DNA of 64,000 nucleotides from Prorocentrum cordatum (Eukaryota; Sar; Dinophyceae; Prorocentrales; Prorocentraceae). The position numbers and the translations under genes were made by a program. Within the stretch, counting starts at the first letter, position 1. Every line of letters begins with the position of its first letter. Location: NCBI GenBank assembly GCA_963575745.1, contig CAUYUJ010018323.1:1-64000 (forward strand). Reading direction: 5' to 3'. Positions 42,510 to 54,629 of this stretch are shown here, one piece after another. Under the pieces are notes generated by a model. The model made no database searches. It was not told where the DNA came from and was given only the letters and a program-made list of their open reading frames with translations.

Positions 42510-45500
42510 AGGCCTTCTTGGACGCTCCAACGGGTCGCGACCCCACCGGACCAGGTCCAGGGGGCTGATAGGGGGAGGGACAAACCCCTCCCAGAAAGGG
42601 AAGAAGGGGGGGCTGGAAGATGGAACCCCTAGACTGAAGGGCTGGTGGGATGTGTTGAGAATGTATCAGGCGAAACGCTGGTTTTGCAGAGTTGGGGGAA
42701 GTCTCAAGCGGGGGCCTCTTCGGGGGGAAATTCAGAGTATGTCTCGAGCGGGAGCCTCGTCTGTGAGGAGGCAGGGGGGGATCTCACATTGTTGCCCCGA
42801 GGTGGAACTATGTGTCTTGACGCGTCCAGGCCGCCCAGGGTTGTATCTCACATGATTGCCCCGAGTCGGCCCCCGAGCGGGACAAGCGTGAACATACATG
42901 GGTTCCTGACGCCCCAGGGCGGGACTAGCGTGAAAACACGTGGGTTGATAACGCCGCCGAGCGTGACAAGCGTGACATCACATGGCCCCCGAGCGGGACA
43001 AGCGTGAACATACATGGGTCCCTGACGCCCCAGGGCGGGACTAGCGTGAAAACACGTGGGTTGATGACGCCCCCGAGCGTGACAAGCGTGACATCACATG
43101 GGTTCCTGACGCCCCCGAGCGGGACGAGCGTGAAACCACGTGCGTTCCTGACGCCTTAGGGTGGAACAAGCTTGAACAAAGGGGGTTCTGACGCATCAAA
43201 GCGAGACAAGACTGACACGAGGATCTGTGGAGAATGTCTCGGGCGACGTCCTTGTTTTCAGGTGCCCAGCTCGCCAAGGCGGATGTGTAACATTGGGACG
43301 TGCCGAGTATTTTTCTAGCGAAACGCATGTTTTGCAGGGGCTCTTCTTGCACGTGTGCCGACACCATCTGTTTTCACATGGGTTCCTTGCGCCCTTGAGC
43401 TCAAACCAGTTGTTTTTAGATGGCCTCCTTTCGCCCGTGAGCCCAAGCCATGTTTGTTTAACGTGGTTTCCGTTGCCGGAAACCTTAAGCTATGCGTTTT
43501 TTTTGTTTTTGTCACCCGTGAGCCAACACGATATGTTTTTGCATGGGTTTCAGTCGCCCGTGAGCGCAAACTACGTGTCTTCAGAATAGGTTCTTTTCGC
43601 CCTTGAGCCCAAACCAATGTTTTTAACGGTTCTTTTAGCCCTTGGACAGAACACGTGTTTTTGCATGGGTTCCGTTCGTTCGCGAGCGCAAGACATGTGT
43701 TCTTTACATTGGTTCTTTTCGCCCGTGAGCCTAAGCCCAGTGATTTTACATGTGTTTCTTCCGCCCGTTTCCCAAGAGCATATGTTTTTTTAATTCATAG
43801 GTTCCGATCACCCGTGAGCCTTCATCCTGTGTCTTTACATGGGTTCCTTTCCGCCTGTGAACCACAACCATGTGTTGTTCAGTGGGTTGTTTCCGCCCGT
43901 GAGCTCAAACCAGGAGTTTTTGTGTTGGCTCCTTTCGCCCATGAGCCCAAGCCTAGTGTTTTTACATGGGTTCCTTGCGCCCGTGACCCCAAACCATGTG
44001 CTTTTACACGAGCTCCTTTCGCCCGTATGCCCAACAGGCCCCAGGTGGCCACAGGAGGCCCCGGCCAAGAGGCCCCATGAGGCTCCAGGTGTCCCTGGAG
44101 GCCCCAGGGGGCCCCAGGAGGCCGCAGGAGGAACAATAATGCCCCAGGAGGGCCCAGGAGGTCCCAGGAGGCCCCAGGAGACACCAGGTGCCCAAACCCT
44201 GTTTTCTACAGTGGTTCCTTGTGCGTCCCCTTGCGCGTCCCGTACTACGTCCTGTGGCGCGTTTCCTGACGTGTCCCTTGGCACGTGCGCTTGTGGGTCG
44301 CCCGGCACGTTTCCTGGCACGTTTCGTGGGGCGTCCCGCTGGCACGTCGCGCGGTGCGTGCCTTGGCACGTCCCCTGGCACCTTCACTGGCGCGTCCCCT
44401 CGGCACGTCCCGCGGTGATTCCCCTGACACGTCCCCTGGCGTGTCCCTCGGGACATTCCGCGGCGCGTCCCCCTGGCATTTCCCGCGGCGCGTCCCCTGA
44501 TACGTGCCTTGGCGCGTCCCTTGGCATGTGATCGTGCGGCGCCGAACATAGGAGCACAGCACAGGCCCTGGCACAGTATTACCATCACCATCGATCTATT
44601 GATATGTTTCTCCTTCTCTCTCGGCCTGTCCTTTTTTTCCTCTCTCCCTCTTCCTCTCGACACTCGATGTATAGATGTATACATACATATGTATACACAT
44701 GTATAGTGTTATGTATTCCGCTACGCATATAATGTATATGGCTGTGTATGATAATAAACATATTTATGCAACCATACAGTTGCGATACATATATATATAT
44801 ATATCCATGTATATATATATATATTTATCTATGTATATGTGGATGTACTATATGTTTACACATGTATACTTTATACGTATACGTATGAATATATATATAT
44901 ATATATAATATATTATATATATATTGTTTATACATGTGCATATACACATATATGTATGTTTGTATATGATGTCTATGAAATGCTAAATCTACCAGGGTAC
45001 AAGGGACCCAGGGCCCCGGCCGGCACGCCCTCCCGGATTTGCCCCCCCCCCAGTTCAGGGCGTCTGGGAGCTCTTTTGGCGCCTCGAGGGGACCATGTCG
45101 GCAGGGGGCGGCTCGCTCCTCCCACGAGGCCCCCGGGCATCACCATTGCCTCGAAGAGGTTCTCTGGAAGCTTCCCAAAAGACCCCAACGAGCATCCAAT
45201 CTGCTTCTGACCCACGGCCCAGGCACGGTGTCGGCGTCACCCATTCGCCTCCTTTGTATTCGGCCCCAAGCCATCCCCAAGCGAGCCACACGAGGGCCCC
45301 AAGAGACAGTTAAGATGGCCGAGACCAATTCAAACCACTAGTGGTCAACGCTCCAGAACGACCCAAGACATACCAAATTCGGCTCGAAGATCGCAGAAAG
45401 CGACCTCGGGATAGCCACAAGAGCACCGCGATGTCCGACGACATTTCCTCGCCTGCCCAAGGAGGGCCGAACGGAGGCCCAGGAAGCGCACGCTGTCCCG

Positions 45501-45575
45501 AGAGGCTCCCAACAGACCACGAGCTTCCAAGCATGGCCCTAACATCGATCTGCACTTACTCATCCATTCCCTCGT

Positions 45576-45629
<54 letters not shown>

Positions 45630-46015
45630 CACTGGTGGAGGCCCGAGACTCGAACATATCGAGTCGTCAGAGGTCGGAGCCCTCCGCCTCCTGCTGGTTG
45701 GCTGTTCTTCCTCCTCCTCCTCCTCCTCCTCCTCCTCCTCCCTCCTCCTCCTCCTCCTCCTCCTCCTCCTCCTCCTCTCTCTTCCTCCTCCTCCTCCTCT
45801 CCTCCTCCTCCTCCTCCTCCTCCTCCTCCTCCTCTCATCCTCCTCCTCCTTCCTCCCTCCCCCCTCCCCCTCCTCCTCCTCCTCCCTCCCTCCTCCTCCT
45901 CCTCCTCCTCCTCCTCCTCCTCCTCCTCCTCCTCTCCTCCTCCTGCTCCTCCTCCTCTCCCTCTCCTCCTCCTCCCCATCTCCTCCTCCTCCTCCTCCTC
46001 CTCCTCCTCCTCCCT
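42510..46015. repeat. 3.3 kb tandem duplication, unit B
   Basis: Near-identical to unit A by eye. Most differences are length changes: the T tract at 43498, the AT tracts at 44785-44930, the C tract at 45042-45051 (about 10 instead of 21), the TCG array, and a much longer TCC array (about 45710-46015). Single-base changes occur in the unique parts (for example 45242 and 44323). The low divergence points to a recent duplication or ongoing homogenisation. Confidence 0.95.
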
Positions 46016-46117
46016 CCTGGTCGGCCGGCCGGTCCTCGCCGTCGACCCCCCGGGGGTGCCGCGCGCCTCGGCTGCCGTGGTCCGCCGCGGGCAGGCGCAG
46101 GCTCCGCTCGCCTCGGC

Positions 46118-46152
46118 TGGAGCCCTTCGCCGTCGCTCGCGGCCGGTGCGAA
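46118..46152 (-). repeat. Inverted copy of the unit A/B junction
   Basis: CCCTTCGCCGTCGCTCGCGG followed by CCGGTGCGAAGGG is the reverse complement of 42481-42508. After it the array changes from TCC to GGA, so the strand sense flips here. Confidence 0.85.
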
Positions 46153-46154
46153 GG

Positions 46155-46311
46155 GGGAGGAGGCGGCGGAGGAGGAGGAGGAGGAGGAGGAGGCGGAGGA
46201 GGAGGAGGAGGAGGAGGAGGCGGAGGAGGAGGAGGAGGAGGAGGAAGAGGAAGAGGAAGATGATGAAGAGCAGATGATGATGCTGATGCTGATGCTGATG
46301 CTGATGCGGCT

Positions 46312-46365
<54 letters not shown>

Positions 46366-46860
46366 TGATGATTGATGCTGCTGATGATGAGACGGAAGCG
46401 TATGAGGAGGAGGAGGAGGAGGCGGAGGATGGGATGTGAGGGTGAGGAGGAGGAGGCGGAGGAGGCGGAGGAGGCGGAGGAGGCGGAGGCGGAGGCGGAG
46501 GAGGCGGAGGAGGAGATGCAATGCATGGGCTACAACGAGAGCACGAGGGGGAGGAGGACGAGGAGAACAACGAGGTTAACAACGCGGCGGTGGGTGAGTG
46601 TTATGTAGGACGAGGAGGAGGAGGACGAGAGAAGGGACTTTGATGAAAAGGGTGATGAGGAAGAGGTGGAGGAGGAAAAGGAGGAGGACGAGGAGGAGGA
46701 TGAGGAGGAGGATGATAATAGTGGGGGAGGAGGACAAGGACGAGGAGGCGACGAGGTGAAGGTCGCGAAAGAGGACGAACACGAGGATCAGGGGGAGGAC
46801 GAGGACGAACCAATTGACGAGGAGGAGGAGGACGAGGAGGAGGAGGAGGAGGAGGAAGAC
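46155..46860. repeat. (GGA)n, (GAT/CTG)n and GGAGGC arrays
   Basis: GGA/GGC 46155-46262, GAT and CTG triplets 46265-46390, GGAGGC 46405-46515, and degenerate GGA/GAC to 46865. Confidence 0.9.
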
Positions 46861-46879
46861 GAGGACCGTGGCTGCCATC

Positions 46880-47480
46880 TCGGGGTCCTCTCGTGGCCCC
46901 CTCAGAGTCCTCTTGGGGCTCTCTCGGGGCCCCCTGCAGGCTCCTTTTGGGAACATTGGGGTCCTGCTGTGGCTCTTTTGGGAGGCCTTGGGGCCCTCTT
47001 GGGTTACTCTTGGTGGCCTGCTTGGAGCCCCGAAGAACCTCTGGGGGCCATCTTGGAGACCATCGATCCATATATGGGGGTTATTATTCTAGTTCCCCCC
47101 TCTGGGGCCATCAACATCGCCTCTAGGGGCGCTCTTGGGGCGCTCTTCGGCCCATCGTGGGCGCTCATGGTGCTGTTTTGGGGGGCCTCTTTGGGTTCCT
47201 CTTGGGGCTCTCTTCGGCCATCCTGGGCCTTCAGGCTTCAAACGTGTACTGGGGTCAAAAAAAAAGAGAAGGCGACACACATCATTGATTTACCGTTTTT
47301 TTTTGGGGGGGGGGGTTGGCCTCTTGGGGGGGGAGTTCTTCAAGGGGCGCTCGTCGGGCCTATTGGAGCTATGTCGAAAGCCACGTCGAGCCAGCTGCGG
47401 CAATCTTGAGCCGTCTCGGAGGCCATCTTTGTAGCAACGGAGGCCCTCTTACGGCCATCTTGAGCTCTCTTGGACGCTCT
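46880..47480. repeat. CTTGG array
   Basis: Degenerate units with 10-11 bp spacing, broken by G and T tracts at 47255-47335. Confidence 0.8.
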
Positions 47481-47514
47481 GACTCCTCGGTCCCCGAGGC
47501 CATGAACCTGAAGG

Positions 47515-47685
47515 AGGGGAGGAGGAGGAGGAGGAGGAGGAGGAGGAGGAGGAGGAGGAGGAGGAGGAGGAGGAGGAGCAGGAGCAGGTGGAGGAAGAGG
47601 AGGAGGAGGAGGAGGAGCAGGAGTAGGAGCAGGAAGAGGAGGAGGAGGAGGAGGAGGAGGAGGAGGAGGAGGAGGAGGGGGTGGG
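47515..47685. repeat. (GGA)n array with GCA interruptions
   Basis: A purine triplet tract of about 170 bp. It is followed by an inverted pair (CTTCGGGGGAGGGTACCCC/CTCCCCGAAG) at 47701-47730. Confidence 0.95.
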
Positions 47686-47734
47686 CTTTTCCGTCCCGGA
47701 TCTTCGGGGGAGGGTACCCCTCCCCGAAGAAAAG

Positions 47735-48565
47735 ATGGTCTCTGGACAAGGGGACATAACATCGTTCGACCACCTGCGACCAGAAGGCTGGTGGGATTTC
47801 CTTTGTGGGTTTGTGGGTCGATGGAGTCAGATGATCGCTTCCGCTGTGCCGTCTCTCTCACACGCACCTGTTATACCACCGTCTTTGCCTCTCTTCGGTA
47901 TTAGCCTCACCGTGCCTGTCGCGTCGCCTTCACTGCACGATATTGGCCGCAAGCCAGGTCGGTGGCGCCAGTGGCTCTGTGTCAGCGTACTACTTTGCCC
48001 CATGGTTGGCCGTGCTGGCCCTAGCGTCGCTCGGAGGAAAGGGGATCCGACCGCTGCATCGCTGCCAAGCCATTCAAACATCCAGTCGAGTTTGATTAGT
48101 AGGTCGACCCTGCCAAATCGAGGGTATTACTGCGTCCTGCATTTCGCAGCCCATGCCTTCTGCACTCCTATGGCAGTTTGGCCCTCGGAAGGGTCTTGTA
48201 CCCTCTCGCGTGTTCCCTCACATCAAATTCGATTGTATACCCTACAGCACAACCCCGATCCATCATGTTACTTCTTTCTGATCACGGCGCCGGTCTTCCT
48301 TTTTTTTTCCAAGCCTTCCCCTCTTCAGCCTCCTCCCCCTTTTCCTTCGTCCTCTTCCTCGTCATCCATCTCCCCCTACCCCCCCGCCTGATCCTCCTCC
48401 CTTTGAGCTCGGAGGAGGGAAAGTTGCGACCACGGCGGCCATCCCGCCCGGCCCAAATCCGTTCAAAATGGATCCCGGACCCGTTTTTGGGTCCATCCTG
48501 ATTTTTTTTGGAGGCGGATCCAGCCGTGGCGACGAGACGCCTCCAGGAGGCCCATAGAGAACGAC
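47735..48565. other. Mostly unique sequence, no gene recognised
   Basis: 47756-47795 (GACCACCTGCGACCAGAAGG then GCTGGTGGGAT) resembles 26680 and 39318. A 236-residue plus frame (47681-48391) is Ser/Pro-rich with no motif and cannot be supported as a gene. Confidence 0.4.
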
Positions 48566-48570
48566 CACAC

Positions 48571-48736
48571 TCAGGAGGGAAAACACACACACACAGACAC
48601 AATTAATCCTCGATCCCCCAGAAAATATAGGAAAATATGGGAAGTGGGTGGGAAGACAGAAACCCAGAAAATATAGGAAAATATTGGGAATCTTTTTATT
48701 AGTGTGTATTTATTTGTGTGTCCCAATTCCCCTTCA
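48571..48736 (+). mobile_element. Family 1 short element, copy 4 (166 bp, TSD CACAC)
   Basis: Starts TCAGGAGGGAAAACAC and ends CCCCTTCA. CACAC is duplicated at 48566-48570 and 48737-48741. Internal AAAATATAGGAAAATATGGG is typical of the family. Confidence 0.93.
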
Positions 48737-48744
48737 CACACGAG

Positions 48745-49160
48745 GACCGCCGTGCAACTTTTCGAGCCTTGGGAGGAACAAGTGGTGGCGAAGTCCCCGG
48801 CGGATAACTCCGGCGGCCCGCCTTGCCGACACGTCTAGAGGGGTGCGGCAGGCAGACGGTGTGCAGAAGAAAAGGGGGATGGAGGAGGGGAGGGCCCGGG
48901 AGGCAAGGGAGGGCTGCGGGGGGGTGTGGTGGGAATTCGATGAGCAAGAGTTATGATGTTCCAACCGGCTAGCTTTGACCACCAGAAAGAATTTCGAGCA
49001 CCAAGACAGTGTCGACGCTGGACGGTTTTCACGTGTCGGGCCCCGGGAGGCGGTACTCGTTCGGCACCTCGCCAGCGTGTCAGGCAGGCCTTCTTTCGAT
49101 ACCGTTCGGGCTGCTAGAAATCATTTCTTGGGTGTGGTCTTTCAGTGCGATGGACACAAC
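48745..49160. other. Unique sequence, no gene recognised
   Basis: The plus frame 48975-49160 (including VLVRHLASVSGRPSFDTVRA) is protein-like but short and has no domain. Confidence 0.35.
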
Positions 49161-49164
49161 ATAA

Positions 49165-49330
49165 AAGCAAGAGGTCCAGGATTTCCAGGATTTTTTGGAC
49201 TTCGAGGATTTCCAGGATTTCCTAGTGCTTCCTAGGATTTACAGGATCTCCAGGATTTCCAGGATTTTTTTGGATTTCCAGGATTTCTGGGATTTCCTAG
49301 TGCTTCCTAGGATTTCCAGGGTTTCCTACT
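49165..49330. repeat. 9-bp array (CCAGGATTT)
   Basis: Units of 9 bp are interrupted by two copies of CTAGTGCTTCCTAGG. The translation is a degenerate Phe/Gln/Asp tripeptide repeat. Confidence 0.85.
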
Positions 49331-49537
49331 GCTTCGCACGGGCTGCAGGAGCGACGCGACGCGAGGGCCGCCGGATCTTCCGGAGCTCCTGGAACGCCTC
49401 CTGAGCCGAGCTCCTCGTGAGAGGAGCCCCGTCCCAGGGAAAGTAAAACAACGCGAAGATCGGGACAAAATCGGATCGGGATAACTCGAAATCTCTGAGA
49501 TTTGGTGGGTTTGGAGGATGTATGGGGCGCCGCGGCC

Positions 49538-49588
49538 GCTCCAGAGCGTTCCGGAACGCTCTGAGAGCGCTCCGGAACGCTCTGGAGC
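49538..49588. repeat. 51-bp nested palindrome
   Basis: GCTCCAGAGCGTTCCGGAAC is followed by CGCTCTGAGAGCG and the inverse arm ending GCTCTGGAGC. The smaller palindromes GTTCCGGAAC and CGCTCC are nested inside. Confidence 0.85.
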
Positions 49589-49589
49589 A

Positions 49590-50480
49590 ATTTATCTCGA
49601 TCCTAGACTTGTTTTAGAAAGGGAGGGGGTGCCGCGAGCCGTCGCGAGCTGCAGGCCGCTCCTCCCCCACTCCTCCCCCCTACCCTCTCCCCTCCGCCCC
49701 CTTCCTCCCCTCTGGCACTCTCCTCGTCCCCTCTGCCCTTCGCCCCTCCTGCGCTTTGCCTTCGTGCCCGCTCGCTCCAGACTCGTCCTGGCTGCTGCCA
49801 CGGGAGGTCCGCCGACCCCCGTGTCGGCTGATGGGGCGCGCGGTGGCCAAATCAGTGCCCTTTGGACCGCGTTGTGCCTGTGCCAATCGCCGCATGTGCC
49901 ACGCCACTCCGCCTCCGCCGCCTCGCCCACCTGCACCGCCCCCCTTCCCCCCAAGAGTTGGATCCCGCTTGCCAGCCCCATCGAAACTCGCTCAGCCAAA
50001 GAGCTGAAACACAGATTGTTTGTGTAAATGTTAGCGTGTGGGCGGGAACGCAGAGGGTGGAATGGGTGGACGAGTAGGAGAGGATGGTGAAGTACTTGAG
50101 GGCGCTTGGCAACTTGTGATTTCTGAGGGGGTCCCGATCAAGAAGATTTTAAGGTTCTAGGCTCTGGGCGTTCGGAAGAAAGGGTGTCTCTGGTCGATCG
50201 CTCGTCTGTCTCTCCTCTACCCCATCGGGACGCGAACGACTTTTGTCAGGATCAGAGTCAGGGCTCTGTTTTTCATGGAAGAGTCCCGCTGTTTGTATCA
50301 TTACGACATGGTTTTTGAGCGGCTTCATTTCGATTGTCACGCTATGGTTCATCAGCATTGTCATTATATTTGCATTCTTCTGTTCATCCATCATCTGGTG
50401 ATTCACCCTTTGATCCTTCATGTAATGTTATATATGCTTATTATCGTTCTCCCAGCTCTTCTGCATTTCTGTCATGTAAG
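49590..50480. other. No gene recognised
   Basis: CT/CCT-rich to about 49760, then mixed sequence. The frames of 80-170 residues are low complexity. 50280-50470 is AT-richer than its surroundings with His/Ile/Leu-rich frames. Confidence 0.4.
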
Positions 50481-50499
50481 CGCCCCACACTTACAATCC

Positions 50500-52720
50500 T
50501 GTTATAGGAGCCTTTGCAACAGGAATCCTTCTGGGGCGACCTCACAACAAGATTTTATCATGGGGGATCTGCAGTGGCCTCCACAATTCGAACCCTTTTA
50601 TAGTAGCGTGTACAAAGGGATTCCTTCTGTGGCAACCTTGCAAACTGATTTTAATTGTGGGGGATCTGCCGTGGCCTCCACACTTGGAAACTTTTTGTGG
50701 CAGCCTGTGCACAAGGGATTCCTTTTTGTGGATGCCTTACAAACGGTACTAATTGTGGGCGACCTGAAGTGGCTGCGGCACCGTGAGCCCGAGAACGCTA
50801 AAGAGGAACACTGGAATAACATGACAAACAGGACACACACACACACTTTTTACAGGGAAAACCTGAGAACCTTTTAGGAACACCCACATTTTTTACAGGG
50901 AAAACCTGAGAACCTTTTAGGAACACCTTTGGCTGTCGGTATTTCTATGGTGCAGACGCTCCACACTTAAGACCTTTTGCAAGGCCGCCACAAACAAATT
51001 GTCCTGTTGCGGCGACCGGACACATGATTTTACGTGTCGGGGAATTTCTTGTGGCCTCCAAAGTTGGAACCCTTGTGTGACAGGAAAACCAGGAACGCGC
51101 TCTTGTGGTCTTACTCGGAAGCTGGAACATCTACATTACCAGTGGCGGACTGTTTTTCAATCCGACGATTTTTTGAGGGTCAGGGGCGGCGATGGGGTGG
51201 TGTGCTGTAAACTTTTTTCGCCGATGTCCCGGGGAAACAACAACACATGTACACACCAGGATCCCGTATACACCAGGATCCGCGTTCCTGTGCGATCTTC
51301 GGCGCAGGGTCGGAAAAAGCGTCGGTGTATAGAGTTCGTTTCCCTACTTACAAGGAAAGATAGGACACAGTAATAACCACCTGTGACTGTTGGTATTTTT
51401 GCGGTGCATACGCTCCACACTTGAGAAATCCATTTGTAGCAGCCTTTACACACGGATTCCTGTTGTGGCGACTTTACGAAATGATTTTATGTGTGGGGGA
51501 TTTGCAGTGGCCTCCACATTTCGAATCTTGTTGTAGCAGCCTGTACAGAGGGATTCTTTTTATGGCGGCCTTACACACGAGTTTCACTTGTGGGCGATCT
51601 CCAGTGGCGACACCTTGAGCCCAGGAAAGCTAGACAGGGAAACAGGACAAACACGAACAACAGGAGCACATTTTGTTAGCACATGGGGAATTTAGAAAAA
51701 GCTGGGAACACCTGTGACTGTCGGTTCTTTTATGGTGCCAGTGCTCTGCAATCAACATCTTTTTGCCGCAGCTTTTACACAAGGATTCCTTTCGTGGTGG
51801 CCTTGCAAAAGGGTTTTAATCGTGGAGCGCTTACACTAACAAACCAACGGTCACACATGTTCTTAGCTGTTTCGTATTTTCCAATTATCCTCTTTAGCTT
51901 TCCTGAGCTCAAGGTGCCATCGCTGGAGATCCCCCACACTTCAAGCCGTTTTGCAAGGCCGCCACAAAAGGCATCCCTTTGTAAAGGCTGTTGCACCATT
52001 TTTGTGTTAAATCGTAGAGCATCTACGCCATACAATAAAGACGGTCAGAGGTTTTCCTAGCTTTGTCTTAAATTCCCATGTGGCAGCAGAAGCTTTCTCT
52101 TGTTTTTCATGTATGTCGTCTGCTTCCCTTTCTAGCTTTCCTGAGCTCAAGGTGCCGCCACTACAAATCCACCTGCACTTACCACCCTTTGGTTGGTAAG
52201 GCCGCCACAAAAGGAGTACCTTCTGCACAGGCTGCTACAAAAGAACTTTACGTGTGGAGGCCACTGCAGATCCCCACACTTAACATCCTTGTCAAGACGC
52301 CACAAACTGAGCAACTTTGTAAATGCCGCCACACAAGGGTTTCAAGTGTGGAACGTACGCGCCATACAAGTACCGTCAGTCACAGGTTTTCCATGCTTAC
52401 TCTAAGTTGTCCATGTGGAAAGCGTTTGCTTTTTAATGTTTTTCAGGTTTTTCATGTTTTTCTTGTTTCCCTCTGTAACTTTCCTGGGCTCAAGGTGCCA
52501 CCACTGCAGATCGCCCGCACTTAAGACCCTTTTGTAAGGCCGCCACAGCAGGAACCCCTTCTGTTTACGCTGCTATGAGAGGATTCTCACTGTGGAGGCA
52601 GATCCCGCACAATAGTCCTTTGTAATCGCACAAGGGATCTTTTTGTAAAAGGCTGCTACAAGCGGATTGTGAGTGTGGAGCATCTGCACCATCAGGAATT
52701 CTGTTTCAGTGTGGGGGTCT
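50500..52720. repeat. Field of degenerate about 95-bp repeats
   Basis: The unit carries GATCTGCAGTGGCCTCCAC, then CTTTTGTAGCAGCCT, AAGGGATTCCTTTTGTGGC and a GGCCTTACAAA block. Clear units start near 50563 and 50658, with more near 50758, 51505, 51597, 51790, 52255 and 52490, in places in changed order. GAGCTCAAGGTGCC also recurs (51905, 52143, 52487). The family 7 repeat at 51113-51347 is embedded. No gene is supported. Confidence 0.75.
51113..51347. repeat. Dispersed repeat, family 7, copy 2
   Basis: Relative of 21645-21862, with the same block order from CTCGGAAGCTGG to TATAGAGTTCG. It has an extra GTATACACCAGGATCC duplication at 51256-51283. Confidence 0.8.
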
Positions 52721-52894
52721 ACAAACTTTCGACCACGAAGAGAAGCAGAGCGGGTCCCAGGGGCCCCCCCCTCCCCCCGCGCGGCCGCCCTCGTCACTGT
52801 CCCTCTCTTGCGTTGCCCCGAGTTGCTTCGGGGAAACGTAAGACTCGAGCAAGCCAGGATTCGGATTTGCCGAACTTCTCGTCTCGATTTCTTG

Positions 52895-53165
52895 ATGGGC
52901 TGCCGTGGGGTAGTCTTGGGGGTCGCGTGGAGCTTTTTTCTGTCGTCTTGGTGCCTCTTTGGGCAGTCTCGGGTTCCTCTTGGGCGGTTTTTGGGTAATT
53001 TTGCGGCCTGGGGGGTCTGTTGGGGCCGTTGTGCGGCTGTCTTGGGGCCCTCCTCATGCTGTCTTGGGTCCCTTGACCCTCTGGGCCGGGCCCTATTGGA
53101 CCACCGTCTTGGGCCGTCGGTGGGTCCTCTTGTGAGCTCTCGGTTGGCCCTTGACTGGGTTTCTG
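52895..53165. repeat. CTTGG-type array, diverged
   Basis: GTCTTGGG/CTCTTGGGC units with 10-11 bp spacing. Confidence 0.6.
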
Positions 53166-53431
53166 GAAACCGCAAGCGGAACGAGATTCGGCCGAACAGC
53201 GTGGAAATCGAACAGCACTGAAGCAGCCCCAGCAACGTTTTTGGCATCCCGACACCCCGAGCGTTTTCGGGGGTGGTTTGGAATCGCAGTGAAGTTGCCT
53301 TGGAATCCTTTCTGACTCAATATTCGATCACACGTGGAGTCGCATTCGCTCAACCGCGGGTGGCAGCAGGGCTCAACTCGACCTGTACTCGAGTTTGGCG
53401 TTTCGTGTTTGATGCGAAACTTCTGCGCGAA

Positions 53432-53624
53432 CGAAATGGGTACCGAAAGAATGGGTACAATGGCCAACAGCAATTCCTGTTCATTTTGAACAGGACTCGC
53501 TGTCCACGCCGCCGCGGCCTGTATCAATTCGAGACAGAAGGCCGCCTGCCCAACAGCGGCCGCTGTTGGTTTGCGACAACATTTGCTGTTGGGCATAGTA
53601 CCCATTTTTTCCGTACCCGTTTCG
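53432..53624. mobile_element. Single long-inverted-repeat element (193 bp)
   Basis: The left arm CGAAATGGGTACCGAAAG, AATGGGTACAATG, CCAACAGCAA is mirrored by the right arm ending TTGCTGTTGGGC, TAGTACCCATT, CGTACCCGTTTCG. Arms are about 44 bp. A long plus frame (53273-54097) crosses it but is not a credible gene. Confidence 0.7.
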
Positions 53625-53639
53625 GGCGTCCAAAAAATT

Positions 53640-54530
53640 GCTCCACGTTTGGCTTGCACGGGCCGATTGGAGGTTGGGGAGGTGCCCTCGGGCTCCTCTC
53701 GGGTGCCCTCGGGGTCTCTTCCTGGGAGCCGCCGGGTCGCTCTCGAGGCAGTCTGCGGCCACGCCGGCAGCCTCGGTGGCCCGTCCGGGGGTCGTTTCGG
53801 AGGCAGTCGTTCGCGTTCGTTTGCGACTCCGCGCCTCGCGAAGAGCCCCCACGGGGTCGTCGGGGCGCCCAGGAGCGCCCAGACGCCCTCGGGAAGGGTG
53901 GGCGCTGCATGCATCGCCGTGGTGCCAAGAGGGGGAGGGGGGGGGGGGAGGAGGCGCCACAACGCACTCCCAGACAGCACTCAGCATCCTGCCACGCTTC
54001 ACATCATGCCAGGGAGGCAAGGCAGCGAATTTCAGCCACAGCTCAAGCTGCTTCGGTCTCACCGCGCGCGGTTTGCCATCGCATCCCTGCGACTTGATGC
54101 GGGTGTGAACTATGGAACGAGCAGCCCTGGTCTTCCGCCTGACTCTAGCCTTTGGAGCCTTCACTTGCAACCACCTCACGTGGCGCACAACTCATGGGTG
54201 GTATTTGTCAGAACTTACTGCGGCAGCTGCCATCGCTGATCTGTATGTCCGAAGGGAGCGGCCCGTTGCTTTGGTTTGATCGCACTCCGCTCCCGTGTTT
54301 TTTTCAGTGCCCCCCCCTGCCCGGCAGGCGATCGCAGGGTGGCGCAACGCCTGGCGAATCTTCGGGCTGTTCGGCATTGGGCTCTCAGTGGTTTGGTTTA
54401 TTCAGATCGCTTCGCGCATGCCGCCGTCCCTTGTGAGGAAAATCCTGGAGGCCTCGCGCGGCGCGTAATAGTATCATCATCTAGTCCACACGTCAGCTCC
54501 GTGAGCTATGGGTTGACGCTCGCGCGGCGA
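53640..54530. other. No gene recognised
   Basis: GC-rich with overlapping frames on both strands, none carrying a motif I can defend. A G tract lies at 53937-53949. Confidence 0.4.
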
Positions 54531-54539
54531 TGCTCTGGA

Positions 54540-54625
54540 GTCAGTCCAACGTAAACCCGATGTAATTCCGACGTAGTCCGACGTGAGCCCGACGTAAATC
54601 CGACGTGGATTCGATGCACATCGGG
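54540..54625. repeat. 10/11-bp array (CCGACGTAAAT type)
   Basis: Six or seven units at 10 or 11 bp spacing, e.g. CCGACGTAGT, CCGACGTGAGC, CCGACGTAAAT. Confidence 0.75.
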
Positions 54626-54629
54626 TCTC

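Noticed and set aside
45345-46526. A 393-residue minus-strand open frame
   Set aside because: Composed of TCC/TCG/GGA triplet arrays from unit B and the following array.
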